Shown here one piece after another: positions 1-8,458 of a stretch of DNA of 64,000 nt. The number at the start of each line of letters is the position of its first letter. Position 1 is the stretch's first letter. This DNA comes from VRUE01 sp963742535. Lineage in GTDB: Bacteria > Actinomycetota > Thermoleophilia > Solirubrobacterales > 70-9. The stretch is taken from the NCBI GenBank assembly GCA_963742535.1, contig CAVUMC010000002.1, forward strand, positions 1,116,001-1,180,000. The letters run 5' to 3'. The notes below the pieces were generated by a model. The model did not search any database, had not been told where the DNA came from, and saw nothing but the letters and a program-made list of their open reading frames with translations. The translations under genes were made by a program, and so were the position numbers.

Positions 1-1754
1 CGGGTCATCTTCCCCATCGAGGGCGAGATCGCCGCCCCCGACATCGCCGTCGCGGCCAGCAGCGAGAGGTCCCGTCCCCGTCGCTTCGCCGGCCGCGACT
101 GTTCGCTCGCTTCCTTCTTCGGCTCCTCGAAGGCGTCCTCGATTTCCCTGGTCGGGACCGCCCCGACCAGCGGTCCACCGACCGTGTGGGCGCTGAAGGT
201 GAAGCTGGTGACGCGGCGCCCGGGTGGGGTCGCGTCGGTGTCGGAGATGTTGGCGGCGGCACAGATCAGCAGCGTCGGCCACTCCTCCCCTTCGCCCCCG
301 ACCATCGCCATGTTCGAGAGCGCCAGCGTCTTGTCGTAGTCGCGCTCGACCGCGATGCCGACGTCTTTCTCCTGATTCGGCGGATAGACCGCCTCGACCC
401 GGTCGTAGAGCTCCCCGCGCGGATCGAGCGCCGTCTCCGGCCTGACTCGGCGCAGGGCGAAGACGCTGCTGAGCCGACGCTTGTAGAAGGGGTGCAGCGA
501 CCAAGTGGTGAGGTCGGCGAAGAAGTAGATGACGAGGAAGACCGCCAGTACCCCGATTCCGGACCAGATCAGCCCCGGGTCGACAGCCCCGCGCCCGTTG
601 GCTTCGGACATTCCCGCGGCGACGGTCAGGAAGAAGACGGCAAAGAGCATCAGTGGCCCGACCAGCGCCGCAGCGAAGTAGGCAATCCCCATGCGCAGGC
701 CTTTGCTGAGCTTGCCGAATGCCTTGCGCGCCTTGCCCAGCTCATCGCTGGCTTTGCTCGAGCTGAGCAGGTGACCGAGCTGCGCCGCCACGCCCGCCAG
801 TAGCGCCAGCGTGCCGGCACCGAAGCCGGCGCCCCTTTCCCTTGTTCCGCCGAGATGGTCTTCGCTGACCCACTGAACCAAATAGGGCAGGGCGACCAGG
901 AGCAGGGCGAGCGCGACGGCGAGAAGCAAGAGGCGGGTCGCCCAGACGGTGAAGAACTGAGCCCAGGCGAGCTTGCGCCAGCGAAAGAGCAGCGTCGCCA
1001 GGCCGAAGGCGAGACCGAGACCGAGCACGGCCAGGGTCGAGATCCAGGTCCAGGCGGGCAGGTTGGTCGCGCATCCGGCGCCGCCGGTCGCGTTGCAATC
1101 CCCGGCCAGGTGACTGAAGGCGGGCGCATAGACCAACCCGGCAAGGAGGAGGCCAACCCCAATCAGGGGGAGCGCGACGAAGACGAGGTTGAGCAGGAGG
1201 CCGAGGACCAGGCGCAACCCGAGGAAGATCTTGTCGCCGGCTGCGGGGGCGAGGTAGGAGCAGCGGTTACGCAGGTACTGCTCCTCCGGCGAGCCCGCCG
1301 CGAAGGGCTTCTTCTTGGCGAAGAGGCTGCCATCGGAGTCATCGGGACCGGTCTTGCGCAGCAGCGAGATCGCGGTGGAGATGTAGGAGCCGCCCGAGAC
1401 CGCCGCCAGGTAGCTGGCCCGCTCCAGCTCGTCGCGCTCCTGCAGCTCCTGCAGCGCCCCGAGCGAGAAGGCGGCGGAGCGAATGCCACCGCCGGAGCAG
1501 CAGATGCCGAGCTTGCCCTCGCGCGGATCCTCGACCGTGCCCTCGAAGGAAGGCGCCGGCTCCGGGCCGTCGCCGTTGAAGAGCAGACGCCCAAGGCGGT
1601 GCCGCGGCCTGGTCGTCGCCTCGAAGCGCTCCTGCGCGGGCGCGCAGCGACGCAGGCCCGCATCGTCAGCCACAAGTGCGTCCTCTTCGGTGGCCACAGG
1701 CTCGGGGGCCAGCTCGCCGCCGACGGAGATGCCCGGTATGCGGATGTGGACCAT
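1..1754 (-). CDS. Patatin-like phospholipase with membrane domain (C-terminus cut by window edge)
   Basis: The frame is open from an ATG at 1754 to the left edge, about 584 codons, with an in-frame TAG upstream of the start. Residues 86-98 hold the glycine-rich oxyanion segment (CSGGGIRSAAFSLG) and residues 119-126 the nucleophile elbow AVSGGSY with the likely catalytic Ser near 123, as in patatin-type lipid acyl hydrolases. The catalytic Asp (DGG/DGA) is not seen and may lie outside the window. Unlike classical patatins, about five hydrophobic segments (roughly 178-215, 235-257, 265-293, 360-388, 402-420) follow the elbow, so the catalytic fold seems split by or fused to a membrane domain. 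It is divergent from the GST gene, 43 bp away. The substrate is unknown. Confidence 0.8.
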   Translation of the reverse strand, partial: MVHIRIPGISVGGELAPEPVATEEDALVADDAGLRRCAPAQERFEATTRPRHRLGRLLFNGDGPEPAPSFEGTVEDPREGKLGICCSGGGIRSAAFSLGALQELQERDELERASYLAAVSGGSYISTAISLLRKTGPDDSDGSLFAKKKPFAAGSPEEQYLRNRCSYLAPAAGDKIFLGLRLVLGLLLNLVFVALPLIGVGLLLAGLVYAPAFSHLAGDCNATGGAGCATNLPAWTWISTLAVLGLGLAFGLATLLFRWRKLAWAQFFTVWATRLLLLAVALALLLVALPYLVQWVSEDHLGGTRERGAGFGAGTLALLAGVAAQLGHLLSSSKASDELGKARKAFGKLSKGLRMGIAYFAAALVGPLMLFAVFFLTVAAGMSEANGRGAVDPGLIWSGIGVLAVFLVIYFFADLTTWSLHPFYKRRLSSVFALRRVRPETALDPRGELYDRVEAVYPPNQEKDVGIAVERDYDKTLALSNMAMVGGEGEEWPTLLICAAANISDTDATPPGRRVTSFTFSAHTVGGPLVGAVPTREIEDAFEEPKKEASEQSRPAKRRGRDLSLLAATAMSGAAISPSMGKMT

Positions 1755-1797
1755 TACAGGGAGATTCAAGCGAAGGATCCGGCGCTAAGCTCTCCCG

Positions 1798-2589
1798 ATG
1801 GCGAGCGGCGACGAAAGCCCGGTGCTCTGGCACATCGCGATCTCGCACTACAGCGAGAAGGCGCGCTGGGCGCTCGACCACAAGCGCGTGCCGCACCGGC
1901 GCCGTGCCGTACCGGCTCCAGGCCTCCACATCCCGGCGTCGTTCGTCCTCACCCGCGGCGCCAGCATGACCTTCCCGGTACTCGAGTTGGACGGGCGCGC
2001 GATCGGCGACTCGACCGAGATCATCGCCGCGCTCGAGCAGCGCTACCCCGAGGCGCCGCTCTACCCGGCCGACCCCGAGCAGCGCCAACGCGCGCTCGAG
2101 CTCGAGGACTTCTTCGACGAGGAGCTGGGCCCGCACATCCGCCTGCTCGCCTTCCACGAGATGAGCAAGGACCGCGACCGCTTCGAAGCCTTGGTCAAGC
2201 GCACCGTGCCGGCGCCGATGGCCCGCTTCGGTACCGGCGCAGTCACCTACGCCCGCACCTACACCGGCCTGCGTTTTGGCGTTCGCGACGAGGAGGCGGC
2301 TGAGCTCGCCCGCACCAAGGTCCTCGCCGCGCTCGATCGACTCGAGCAGGAGCTCGACGGCGGCGATTACCTGGTTGGCGATTCCTTCAGCGTCGCCGAC
2401 CTCAGCGCCGCCGCCCTCTTCAACCCACTGGTGTTGGCGGAGGAGGGCCCGCTGCCAAATGACATGGAGCTGCCGGCCGGCCTCGAGGCTTTTTGCGCAC
2501 CGCTTCGCGGGCGCGACAGCTACCGCTGGATCGAGCAGACCTACCGCCGCCATCGGCAACCCGCATCCGTTGCTGCCGCCGCAGCCTGA
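1798..2589 (+). CDS. Glutathione S-transferase family protein
   Basis: 263 aa. The N-terminal thioredoxin-like half (about 8-88) contains HYSEKARWAL, where a Ser/Tyr pair replaces the CxxC of glutaredoxins, then the conserved FPVLELDG cis-Pro region and the DSTEI segment that binds the gamma-glutamyl group in this family. An all-helical C-terminal half follows, with the usual YLVGDSFSVADL capping motif near residue 200. These are known GST features. Actinobacteria generally use mycothiol rather than glutathione, so the physiological thiol is uncertain. The gene is divergent from the patatin gene, and its stop lies 44 bp before the GGDEF gene. Confidence 0.85.
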   Translation: MASGDESPVLWHIAISHYSEKARWALDHKRVPHRRRAVPAPGLHIPASFVLTRGASMTFPVLELDGRAIGDSTEIIAALEQRYPEAPLYPADPEQRQRALELEDFFDEELGPHIRLLAFHEMSKDRDRFEALVKRTVPAPMARFGTGAVTYARTYTGLRFGVRDEEAAELARTKVLAALDRLEQELDGGDYLVGDSFSVADLSAAALFNPLVLAEEGPLPNDMELPAGLEAFCAPLRGRDSYRWIEQTYRRHRQPASVAAAAA

Positions 2590-2633
2590 GACACCCGTCT
2601 CGCACCCCTAAATATTTAGTAGCCGCTGCCGAT

Positions 2634-3626
2634 ATGGCGGTCATGAGCCCGGCCAGCAGCAAGCACCTGCGGGCGATCATCCAGACCCAAACCGAGATCA
2701 CCGCGAGCGATCTCGACCTCGATGCGGTGATGGAGCTGATCGCCCGGCGCGCCCAGGATCTCACCCTCGCCAGCGGCGGCGTGATCGAGATCGCCGACGG
2801 CGACGAGATGGTCTACCGGGTGACCACCGGCGAGGCGACCCCCTTCCTCGGGGTGCGCCTGAAGAAGAACGCGAGCCTCTCCGGGCGCTGCGTGATCGAA
2901 GAAAAGGTCCTGCGCAGCGACGACACCTCAAAGGATTCGCGAGTCGACCCCGAGGCCTGCCGGCGGGTCAACGCCCACTCGATGCTCTGCGTGCCGCTGA
3001 TCCATCAGGAGGAGACGGTCGGCGTGCTCAAGGTCTACGCGTCGCAGGCGAACAACTTCGACGATGGCGACGTCGAGACGCTGGAGCTGCTCAGCGAGCT
3101 GATCGCCGCCCACATGTCCCACGCCAGCCTCTTCGCCGCCGAGGTCCACGGCGGCCGCCACGACGCGCTCACCGGCCTGCCCAACCGTCGCGCTTACGAG
3201 GAAAGGCTGCCGGTCGAGATCGCCCGCGCCAACCGCTACGCCTGGCCGCTCTCGCTCTGCCTACTCGACCTCGATGGCTTCAAGAAGCTCAACGACGCAC
3301 TCGGCCACCCCGCCGGCGACAAGGCCCTGCAGCAGGTGGCGGCGCTGATCGACGAGTCGCGCATCACCGACGACAGCTTCCGCATCGGCGGCGACGAGTT
3401 CGCCCTGCTGATGCCGAAGACCTGTCGCGAGGATGCCGAAATAGCCGCCGCTCGCCTCTGCGAGCAGATCCGCCAGATCGGTATGGCGGACGGTGACTTC
3501 GGCGCCTCCTTCGGCGTCGCCGAAGGAGGCGCCGACCCCATCACCCTGCACGCGATGGCTGACGAACGGCTACTCGCAGCCAAGAAACGCCTCTACAAGG
3601 GGCGCGAGCGGCGCCGTAAGCACTAG
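2634..3626 (+). CDS. GAF-GGDEF diguanylate cyclase
   Basis: 330 aa from ATG 2634 (ATG 2643 is an alternative). A GAF sensor domain covers about residues 25-160. The GGDEF domain follows, with the active-site motif GGDEF intact at 252-256. An allosteric I-site RxxD (RITD, 243-246) sits exactly five residues before it, so product inhibition by c-di-GMP is expected. The role is synthesis of c-di-GMP from two GTP in the cytoplasm, because no membrane segment or signal peptide is seen. It is convergent with the next gene and overlaps it by 4 nt. A c-di-GMP phosphodiesterase-type HD-GYP protein lies 1.6 kb away. Confidence 0.92.
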   Translation: MAVMSPASSKHLRAIIQTQTEITASDLDLDAVMELIARRAQDLTLASGGVIEIADGDEMVYRVTTGEATPFLGVRLKKNASLSGRCVIEEKVLRSDDTSKDSRVDPEACRRVNAHSMLCVPLIHQEETVGVLKVYASQANNFDDGDVETLELLSELIAAHMSHASLFAAEVHGGRHDALTGLPNRRAYEERLPVEIARANRYAWPLSLCLLDLDGFKKLNDALGHPAGDKALQQVAALIDESRITDDSFRIGGDEFALLMPKTCREDAEIAAARLCEQIRQIGMADGDFGASFGVAEGGADPITLHAMADERLLAAKKRLYKGRERRRKH

Positions 3627-4057
3627 GCGCAGCTGAGGTCGAGGCCTGAGCCGCGACGATAGATGCGCGGCTTATTCGCGGCCGCGGCGCGCAGGCGTTC
3701 CGGCGCCACCGTCCCGCAGAGACCACCGAACCAGCGCCCGTTGCGGTGCAAGAGAAAGAGCCCGTAGCGATGATCGATCCGCCGCGGCAGTGCGCAAGCC
3801 GCCCCCCGGCGCGAACTGTGCACGTCAAGCATTCGCCCCGTCGGCAAAGCGCCCTTGTATGCATGACGCACTTCGTATCGATAGACCGCATGCAGCGCCC
3901 CATGCGGCAGCACCCTGACCAACCGTCCCACGACCGCCCCATCCGCTTCCCGCAGCGACTCCCCCGGCGCCTGCGGCGCACACGAGCAGGCGCTAGCGCT
4001 GGCCACAAACGCCAGCACGACAACCGTCACGCACCCGCATAGCCACATCCCCCGCAC
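3623..4057 (-). CDS. Small secreted Cys-rich protein, TIMP/netrin-like
   Basis: 144 aa. An N-terminal signal peptide ends just before the CSCAP motif (about residues 24-28), the pattern seen when a TIMP/netrin-type OB fold begins at the mature N-terminus. Further Cys residues follow (CALP, LCGTV, final SCA) and could form disulfides. Bacterial members have no assigned function, so the label describes resemblance only. ATG 4057 and the ATG three codons later are both possible starts. The last four bases overlap the convergent GGDEF gene. Confidence 0.65.
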   Translation of the reverse strand: MRGMWLCGCVTVVVLAFVASASACSCAPQAPGESLREADGAVVGRLVRVLPHGALHAVYRYEVRHAYKGALPTGRMLDVHSSRRGAACALPRRIDHRYGLFLLHRNGRWFGGLCGTVAPERLRAAAANKPRIYRRGSGLDLSCA

Positions 4058-4074
4058 AAACCCAATCTACCCAC

Positions 4075-4120
4075 CGACTGTCGATCTGACCACACCCAGA
4101 TGTGGCTAAGTCGACAGTCG
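4075..4120. terminator. Long-loop hairpin between ADH gene and small secreted gene
   Basis: A perfect 10-bp inverted repeat, CGACTGTCGA at 4075-4084 and TCGACAGTCG at 4111-4120, encloses an inner CCACA/TGTGG stem (4090-4094 with 4101-4105). It begins 3 bp past the stop of the alcohol dehydrogenase and lies upstream of the next minus-strand gene. There is no U-tract, so it is either a U-less terminator or a binding site. The design resembles the palindrome at 5188-5232. Confidence 0.5.
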
Positions 4121-4122
4121 AG

Positions 4123-5157
4123 CTAGGGCGTCAGAACGATCTTGAGCGCTTCGCGCTGGTCGTAGAGCGCATAGGCCTCGGCGGCCTGGTCCAGCTTCAT
4201 GTGGTGGGTGACGAGCGGCGAGGGGTCGAGCTTGCCGGCCTCGATCAGCGCCAGCACCCGGTCGACGTGGGCGATCACGTTGGCGAGGCCGAGACGCAGG
4301 GTCAGACCCTTGAGCCAGGCCAGGCCCAGGGGCACCTCCCCCTTGCCGGCGTAGGCGCCGATGCCGGAGACGGTGCCGGCGTCGCGGGCGAGGCTGACCG
4401 CCATCGCCAGCGGGCCCGGATCACCGACGGCGTCGACGACCACGTCCACCCCGCGCTTCCCGGTGGCGGCGCGGACGACCTTCTTCGGCTCCTCCTCCGT
4501 CAGGTGGACCGGCGTGGCGCCGAAGCTCTGGGCCATTTCGAGCCGCTGCTCAACCGAGTCGATCGCGAAGACCTTGGTCGCGCCGCCGGCGAGCGCCGCC
4601 TGCACGGCGCAGAGTCCCACTGGGCCCAGCCCCAAGACCGCGACCGTGTCACCGGCGCGCATGCCGGCGTGGGCAACGGCGTGGTAGCCGGTGCCCATCA
4701 CGTCGCCGGCGAAAAGAGCGACCTCGTCCGACATCCCCTCCGGCACCCGGCGCAGGGTCAGGTTGGCGCGCGGCACCAGCAGCAGCTCGGCCTGAGCGCC
4801 CTGCAGGTCACCGAGGTGGGAGCCATGACCGAAGGTCTGGCCGTTGTCGCAGCGGTGGTAGTCGCCGCGCAGGCAAGGGGTGCAGGTGGCGCAGGCGGTG
4901 TGGAAGCAGCCGAGCACACGGTCGCCGACGGCGACCCGCTCGACGTCGGGACCGGCGACAAGCACGGTGCCGACGAACTCGTGCCCGATCGTGAAGCCTT
5001 GCTCGACCGGCACCCGGCCATGGAAGATGTGCAGGTCCGAGCCGCAGATGCCGCTCGCCTCGACCCTGACCAGCACCTCGTCGCCGGCCGTTACCTCGGG
5101 GTCCGGCTTCTCATCGACCCGGACCTCCCCGGGGGCCTGAAAGGTAACCACGCGCAT
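4123..5157 (-). CDS. Zinc-dependent alcohol dehydrogenase family protein
   Basis: 344 aa when started at the ATG that begins MRVVTFQAPGEV; the open frame runs 20 codons further upstream into a palindrome and is not needed. Catalytic zinc ligands are visible in SGICGSDLHIF (Cys) and GHEFVG (His). The structural zinc lobe is CATCTPCLRGDYHRC, with all four Cys present. The Rossmann motif VLGLGPVGLCAV binds NAD(P). This places it in the medium-chain dehydrogenase family (threonine/formaldehyde/alcohol dehydrogenase-like). The substrate cannot be told from sequence. It is preceded by the palindrome at 5188-5232 and followed by the hairpin at 4075-4120. Confidence 0.88.
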   Translation of the reverse strand: MRVVTFQAPGEVRVDEKPDPEVTAGDEVLVRVEASGICGSDLHIFHGRVPVEQGFTIGHEFVGTVLVAGPDVERVAVGDRVLGCFHTACATCTPCLRGDYHRCDNGQTFGHGSHLGDLQGAQAELLLVPRANLTLRRVPEGMSDEVALFAGDVMGTGYHAVAHAGMRAGDTVAVLGLGPVGLCAVQAALAGGATKVFAIDSVEQRLEMAQSFGATPVHLTEEEPKKVVRAATGKRGVDVVVDAVGDPGPLAMAVSLARDAGTVSGIGAYAGKGEVPLGLAWLKGLTLRLGLANVIAHVDRVLALIEAGKLDPSPLVTHHMKLDQAAEAYALYDQREALKIVLTP

Positions 5158-5187
5158 GCGGGTCAACCGTATCGCCCCATAGGGGAT

Positions 5188-5232
5188 CGACGGGCCTCCC
5201 GCGTGACATATCGACACGTTTTAGGCCCGTCG
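5188..5232. repeat. Palindromic element, family 2, copy 1
   Basis: Perfect arms CGACGGGCCT (5188-5197) and AGGCCCGTCG (5223-5232) surround a 25-nt loop containing GTGACATATCGACACG. Read on the minus strand, 28 nt (5228 to 5201) match 46811-46838 with only two differences. The element lies 11 bp past the stop of the HD-GYP gene and 30 bp before the ADH start. It could be a terminator, an operator or a REP-like repeat. Confidence 0.75.
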
Positions 5233-5243
5233 GCGGGCAGTGT

Positions 5244-6644
5244 CTAGCCGACGCTGACGCCGGGCACGCCGAAGCGACTGCCGAGGGGGTCAGCGGTCTC
5301 TTCGATCCGCGCCTCGAGTTCGAGCTCTTTGTCGAAGTCGTCCGCATCGCTATGGCGGAAGGAGACGTCCTTGCCCTCGAGCAGCTCGACGAAGACCTCG
5401 ACGAAGCGGCCGTCGAGCTGCTTGCCGGAGACGCGGCGCAGCTCCTGGATCGCCTCGGTGCTGGAGGTTGGCGTGCGATAGGAGTCGCGCGCCGTCATCA
5501 CGTCATAGGTGTCGGCGACCGAGATGATCCGGGCCAGCTCCGGGATGTCGTCGCCGGCCAGCCCGCGCGGGTAGCCCTTGCCGTCGATCCGCTCGTGGTG
5601 GGCGAGGATGATCTCCGCCACCGGGCCGTAGCCGTCAAGCGAGGAGACGACGCGCGCGCCCTGCTGGGGATGGCGGCGGATCAGCATCCAGTCCTCGTCG
5701 GTGAGCGGCACGTTGGCCTTGAGGATGCGGTCGGGAAGGATGAACTTGCCGATGTCGTGCAGCAGCGCGGCGATATGGACGAGCTCCTCCTCCTCGCGCG
5801 AGAAGCCGGCCCGCTGGGCGATCGCCCGCGAGTAGCGCGCCACCGCCGCCGAGTGGCGAGCGGTCATCTGGTCGCGCAGGTCGAGCGTGCGCAGCATCGC
5901 GCTCAACATTCCGACCTGGAAGCTGGCCAGCTGCTTGCTGCGCTTCTCCAGCTCGTCGGCGCGCTGCTGGGAGAGCAGCAGCTGGCCGAGCAGGTACTGG
6001 AAGGTGATCAGGACGACGCCGAAGAGCGCGATCGCGGCGATCCCGATCACGTGGTAGATGAAGGCGACGGCGACGGCGAGCATCGCGCTGGCGAACTCGG
6101 AGGGGAGCACAGCCGGCAGCACCCGCAGCTTGCTGGCGAAGGTCGACCGTTCGACGTAGCACCCGTAGCTGGCGATCATCACGAAGTTGATCGCCAGGGC
6201 GAGTTGGAAGAGGCCGAAGACGCAGAGGTAAAAGGCCCAGTCCGAGGGGGTGACGCCGTTGCCGACGACGAACTCGTGGAAGACGATGCCGCCGAGCAGG
6301 GGGAAGGCGGCGTAGGTGAGGACGTTGCAGAGCAGCAGGTCCGGATCGTCCCGCCACCTGAACAGCCAACCGACGAGGTGCGCGGTAACGCCGATCACCG
6401 CTGCCGGCGCGCCGCCGAGGAAAACCATGGCGAGGACGATCGCGAGGAAGGCGCCAGAGACCCGCAGCTTCGAGTCGGTGGCGACCGCGGTCAGGTAGCT
6501 GAAGGTCGCGAAGGAAAGCAGCACCAGGAACAGGGCCGGGTCCCAGTCCGCTTCGGGGGCGCGCCAGATCGTCGCGGCCACCGTCAGGGCAAGGCCGGCG
6601 AACATAACGGCGATCGCGAGGCGGGTTGGACGTTTCTCGGCCAT
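5244..6644 (-). CDS. Membrane HD-GYP domain protein (putative c-di-GMP phosphodiesterase)
   Basis: 466 aa from the ATG that begins MAEKRPTRL. A longer frame to 6686 adds 14 unlikely residues. The N-terminal half has seven or so hydrophobic segments (about residues 8-235) forming a membrane sensor. A linker follows, then the HD-GYP domain: HIAALLHDIGKF near residue 295 gives the metal-binding HD and HHERIDGKGYPRGL near 350 gives the GYP signature. The family hydrolyses c-di-GMP to GMP or pGpG. The membrane part resembles MASE-like modules but is not assigned. It may oppose the GGDEF enzyme at 2634-3626. Confidence 0.88.
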   Translation of the reverse strand: MAEKRPTRLAIAVMFAGLALTVAATIWRAPEADWDPALFLVLLSFATFSYLTAVATDSKLRVSGAFLAIVLAMVFLGGAPAAVIGVTAHLVGWLFRWRDDPDLLLCNVLTYAAFPLLGGIVFHEFVVGNGVTPSDWAFYLCVFGLFQLALAINFVMIASYGCYVERSTFASKLRVLPAVLPSEFASAMLAVAVAFIYHVIGIAAIALFGVVLITFQYLLGQLLLSQQRADELEKRSKQLASFQVGMLSAMLRTLDLRDQMTARHSAAVARYSRAIAQRAGFSREEEELVHIAALLHDIGKFILPDRILKANVPLTDEDWMLIRRHPQQGARVVSSLDGYGPVAEIILAHHERIDGKGYPRGLAGDDIPELARIISVADTYDVMTARDSYRTPTSSTEAIQELRRVSGKQLDGRFVEVFVELLEGKDVSFRHSDADDFDKELELEARIEETADPLGSRFGVPGVSVG

Positions 6645-7041
6645 GTCGGGGGTCACTGGGAGTGGCGCTGGGTCTCGGCGCCGCAAGGTTTAGTTCCCCG
6701 GATAGTTGTTATCCCCTGCGGGGGACCAACGTTGCTGCGCTCCAGAGCATTGGTTTACAGCAAAAGTACTTGGGGGGAAACAAAATGCGCAACAAGCGGT
6801 GGACATATTGCAGCCGCCGCAGGACTCCTGGCATTTCCAGCCAAAAAGGCACCTGCATGCTCGCCCCACTCGATTCAGGCCCCCAGAACGACGAAGGGCG
6901 CCAATTGGCGCCCTTCGGAAACCTCACCAGACGCCTAGCCAGCGTCCGGCTTGAAGTCTTTGAATTAACGGCCGGCGTGGAAACCCATTTTCAAATCCCC
7001 TTCCTTGTCGTTGAAGCCCGGCAGCAGGGGAGCTGCCCTCT
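6645..7041. other. Noncoding stretch between HD-GYP and MFS genes
   Basis: About 400 bp with no convincing gene. Open frames here have atypical composition and no recognisable product. It contains the short hairpin CCCCTGCGGGG near 6714-6724 and the perfect palindrome at 6892-6917. The base composition is visibly less GC-rich than the flanking genes. Confidence 0.5.
6892..6917. terminator. Perfect 26-bp palindrome
   Basis: CGAAGGGCGCCAA is followed immediately by its exact reverse complement, giving a 13+13 palindrome with no loop. In RNA it would fold with a small AATT-containing loop. It lies in the long gap upstream of the MFS/ABC operon. It may be a transcription stop for an unrecognised short transcript or a protein-binding palindrome. 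Confidence 0.5.
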
Positions 7042-7116
7042 AACTTGCAGAGAACTTGGACAAGTTTGTAGCACAACCTGGTCGGAACTTGTGCATCTGC
7101 AGGAAAACTTGTGCAT
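7042..7116 (+). promoter_or_regulatory. Array of AACTTG boxes upstream of the MFS/ABC operon
   Basis: AACTTG occurs at 7042, 7053, 7086 and 7106, and in inverted form (CAAGTT) at 7061-7066. The boxes at 7053 and 7061 form the palindrome AACTTG-GA-CAAGTT. Those at 7086 and 7106 share the longer AACTTGTGCAT. Spacings of 11, 33 and 20 bp keep most boxes near the same DNA face. TTGTGC (7090-7095) with CATAAA (7114-7119) could act as -35 and -10. This looks like a multi-site operator just ahead of the start at 7143. The cognate regulator is not obvious. Confidence 0.6.
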
Positions 7117-7142
7117 AAATGCAGTAGTTCGTGCGTCGACCT

Positions 7143-8456
7143 ATGCGTAGCCCTCGCCTGACGCACCCGCTTAAACGGCCCCAGTTCCGGCGCCTGGCGG
7201 CCAGCTACGTGATCAACGAATTGGGCGACTGGATGGGGATCGTCGCCCTCTCGCTGCTGGTTTTCGACAGCACCGGCAGCGCCCTGGCGACCACCGGGCT
7301 CTTCTTTGGCACCCGTTTCGTGCCCGCTCTGGTGGCGCCAATCCTGGTCTCGCGGCTCGAGCGCCCCCCCGCCCGGACGACTCTCGCTCTGCTCTATTGC
7401 GGCGAGGCAGTTGCTTTCGGCGTCCTCGCCCTGCTTGGCGGCAACGACTTCTCGCTTGCCGCCGTGATCGCGATCGCCGCGATCGACGGCACGTTGGCAC
7501 TGACCAGCTCCTCGCTGACCCGGGCCGTGGTCGCGGCACTGCTGGAGCCACACGGCGAACTGCGCGCCGGCAACGCCCTGCTAAATGTGGCGCTGACGGT
7601 CTGCGCCGCCCTCGGCCCCGCCCTGGCAGGGGTGATCGCGGCCGGCTTCGGGGTGCAGACCGCGCTGCTGCTCGACGCGATCTCCTTCTACGCGATCGCC
7701 TGGGTCATTTGGACCGCCGGCCCACTGCCTCGCGCCAACACCGAAGAAGGCCACACGCGCGAGCGCATCCGCGCCGGGATCGCCTACCTGCGCGAGCAGG
7801 CGACCCTGCGGCGCCTGCTGCTCGCCCAAGGCGCCGCCTTCATCTTTTTCGCCGCCGTGATCCCGATCGAGGTGGTCTACGCCAAGGACACCCTGGGCAC
7901 GGGCGACTCCGGCTACGGGATCATGCTCGCCAGCTGGGGCGGCGGGATGGTGCTCGGCAGCATCATCTTCGCCGCCGCGCAGCGGGTTGCACTGCCGATC
8001 CTGCTCTTCTTCAGCACACTGGCGGTCGGCGCCGGCTATCTCGGCCTGTCCGTAGCGCCGACCCTTGCCGCTGCCTGCGCGGCCTCGATCGTCGGCGGCG
8101 CCGGCAACGGCGTGCAGTGGGTATCGGCGATCAGCGCGGTCCAGGAGCTGACCGTGCAGAACATGCAGGCGCGGATCATGAGCGTGCTCTGGTCGATCGG
8201 CGCCGCCATGCCAGGAGTCGGGTACGCACTCGGGGCGGTGGTCGCGATTACGCTGGATCCCCGTGCAACTTTCCTGGTCGCCGGGATAGGCGTCATCGCG
8301 ATCACCCTGCTTGCCGCCGCCGTCCTGGGAGGGAAATGGCTAGGTAGCAGGGAAAAAGAGTGTCCAGAGTCCCTTGACGCCGACGACGAGATTATGGTGG
8401 AGTTGATTCCAGTGGGGGAGTCATCCATTCGCCCTGTTCAACCTGGGAGGTCCTGA
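7143..8456 (+). CDS. MFS transporter (EntS-like exporter family)
   Basis: 437 aa from ATG 7143; GTG 7131 is also in frame. About twelve hydrophobic segments are visible, starting with the NELGDWMG segment typical of EntS/macrolide-type MFS exporters and including the first-half loop LVSRLERPPARTT. The C-terminus after residue 400 is polar. The stop lies 2 bp before the TTG start of the substrate-binding protein, so it is very likely cotranscribed with the ABC importer. The operator-like AACTTG array lies directly upstream. The substrate is unknown; the pairing of an exporter with a peptide importer is unusual. Confidence 0.85.
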   Translation: MRSPRLTHPLKRPQFRRLAASYVINELGDWMGIVALSLLVFDSTGSALATTGLFFGTRFVPALVAPILVSRLERPPARTTLALLYCGEAVAFGVLALLGGNDFSLAAVIAIAAIDGTLALTSSSLTRAVVAALLEPHGELRAGNALLNVALTVCAALGPALAGVIAAGFGVQTALLLDAISFYAIAWVIWTAGPLPRANTEEGHTRERIRAGIAYLREQATLRRLLLAQGAAFIFFAAVIPIEVVYAKDTLGTGDSGYGIMLASWGGGMVLGSIIFAAAQRVALPILLFFSTLAVGAGYLGLSVAPTLAAACAASIVGGAGNGVQWVSAISAVQELTVQNMQARIMSVLWSIGAAMPGVGYALGAVVAITLDPRATFLVAGIGVIAITLLAAAVLGGKWLGSREKECPESLDADDEIMVELIPVGESSIRPVQPGRS

Positions 8457-8458
8457 CC

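Noticed and set aside
855..2303. Long plus-strand open frame of 482 codons opposite the patatin gene
   Set aside because: Composition is Gly/Ala/Arg/Glu-rich without any motif. The minus strand encodes a clear patatin domain over the same bases, and the GST gene covers the end.
4075..4120. Riboswitch ahead of the small secreted gene
   Set aside because: It is a simple nested dyad with no conserved core that I recognise, and its position right after the ADH stop fits a terminator or operator better.
5352..6938. Plus-strand open frame of 528 codons opposite the HD-GYP gene
   Set aside because: It is an antisense shadow typical of GC-rich DNA. The HD-GYP motifs on the other strand are unambiguous.
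6626..7150. Plus-strand open frame through the gap before the MFS gene
   Set aside because: No ribosome site, no family resemblance and atypical composition. It crosses a perfect palindrome and the operator array.
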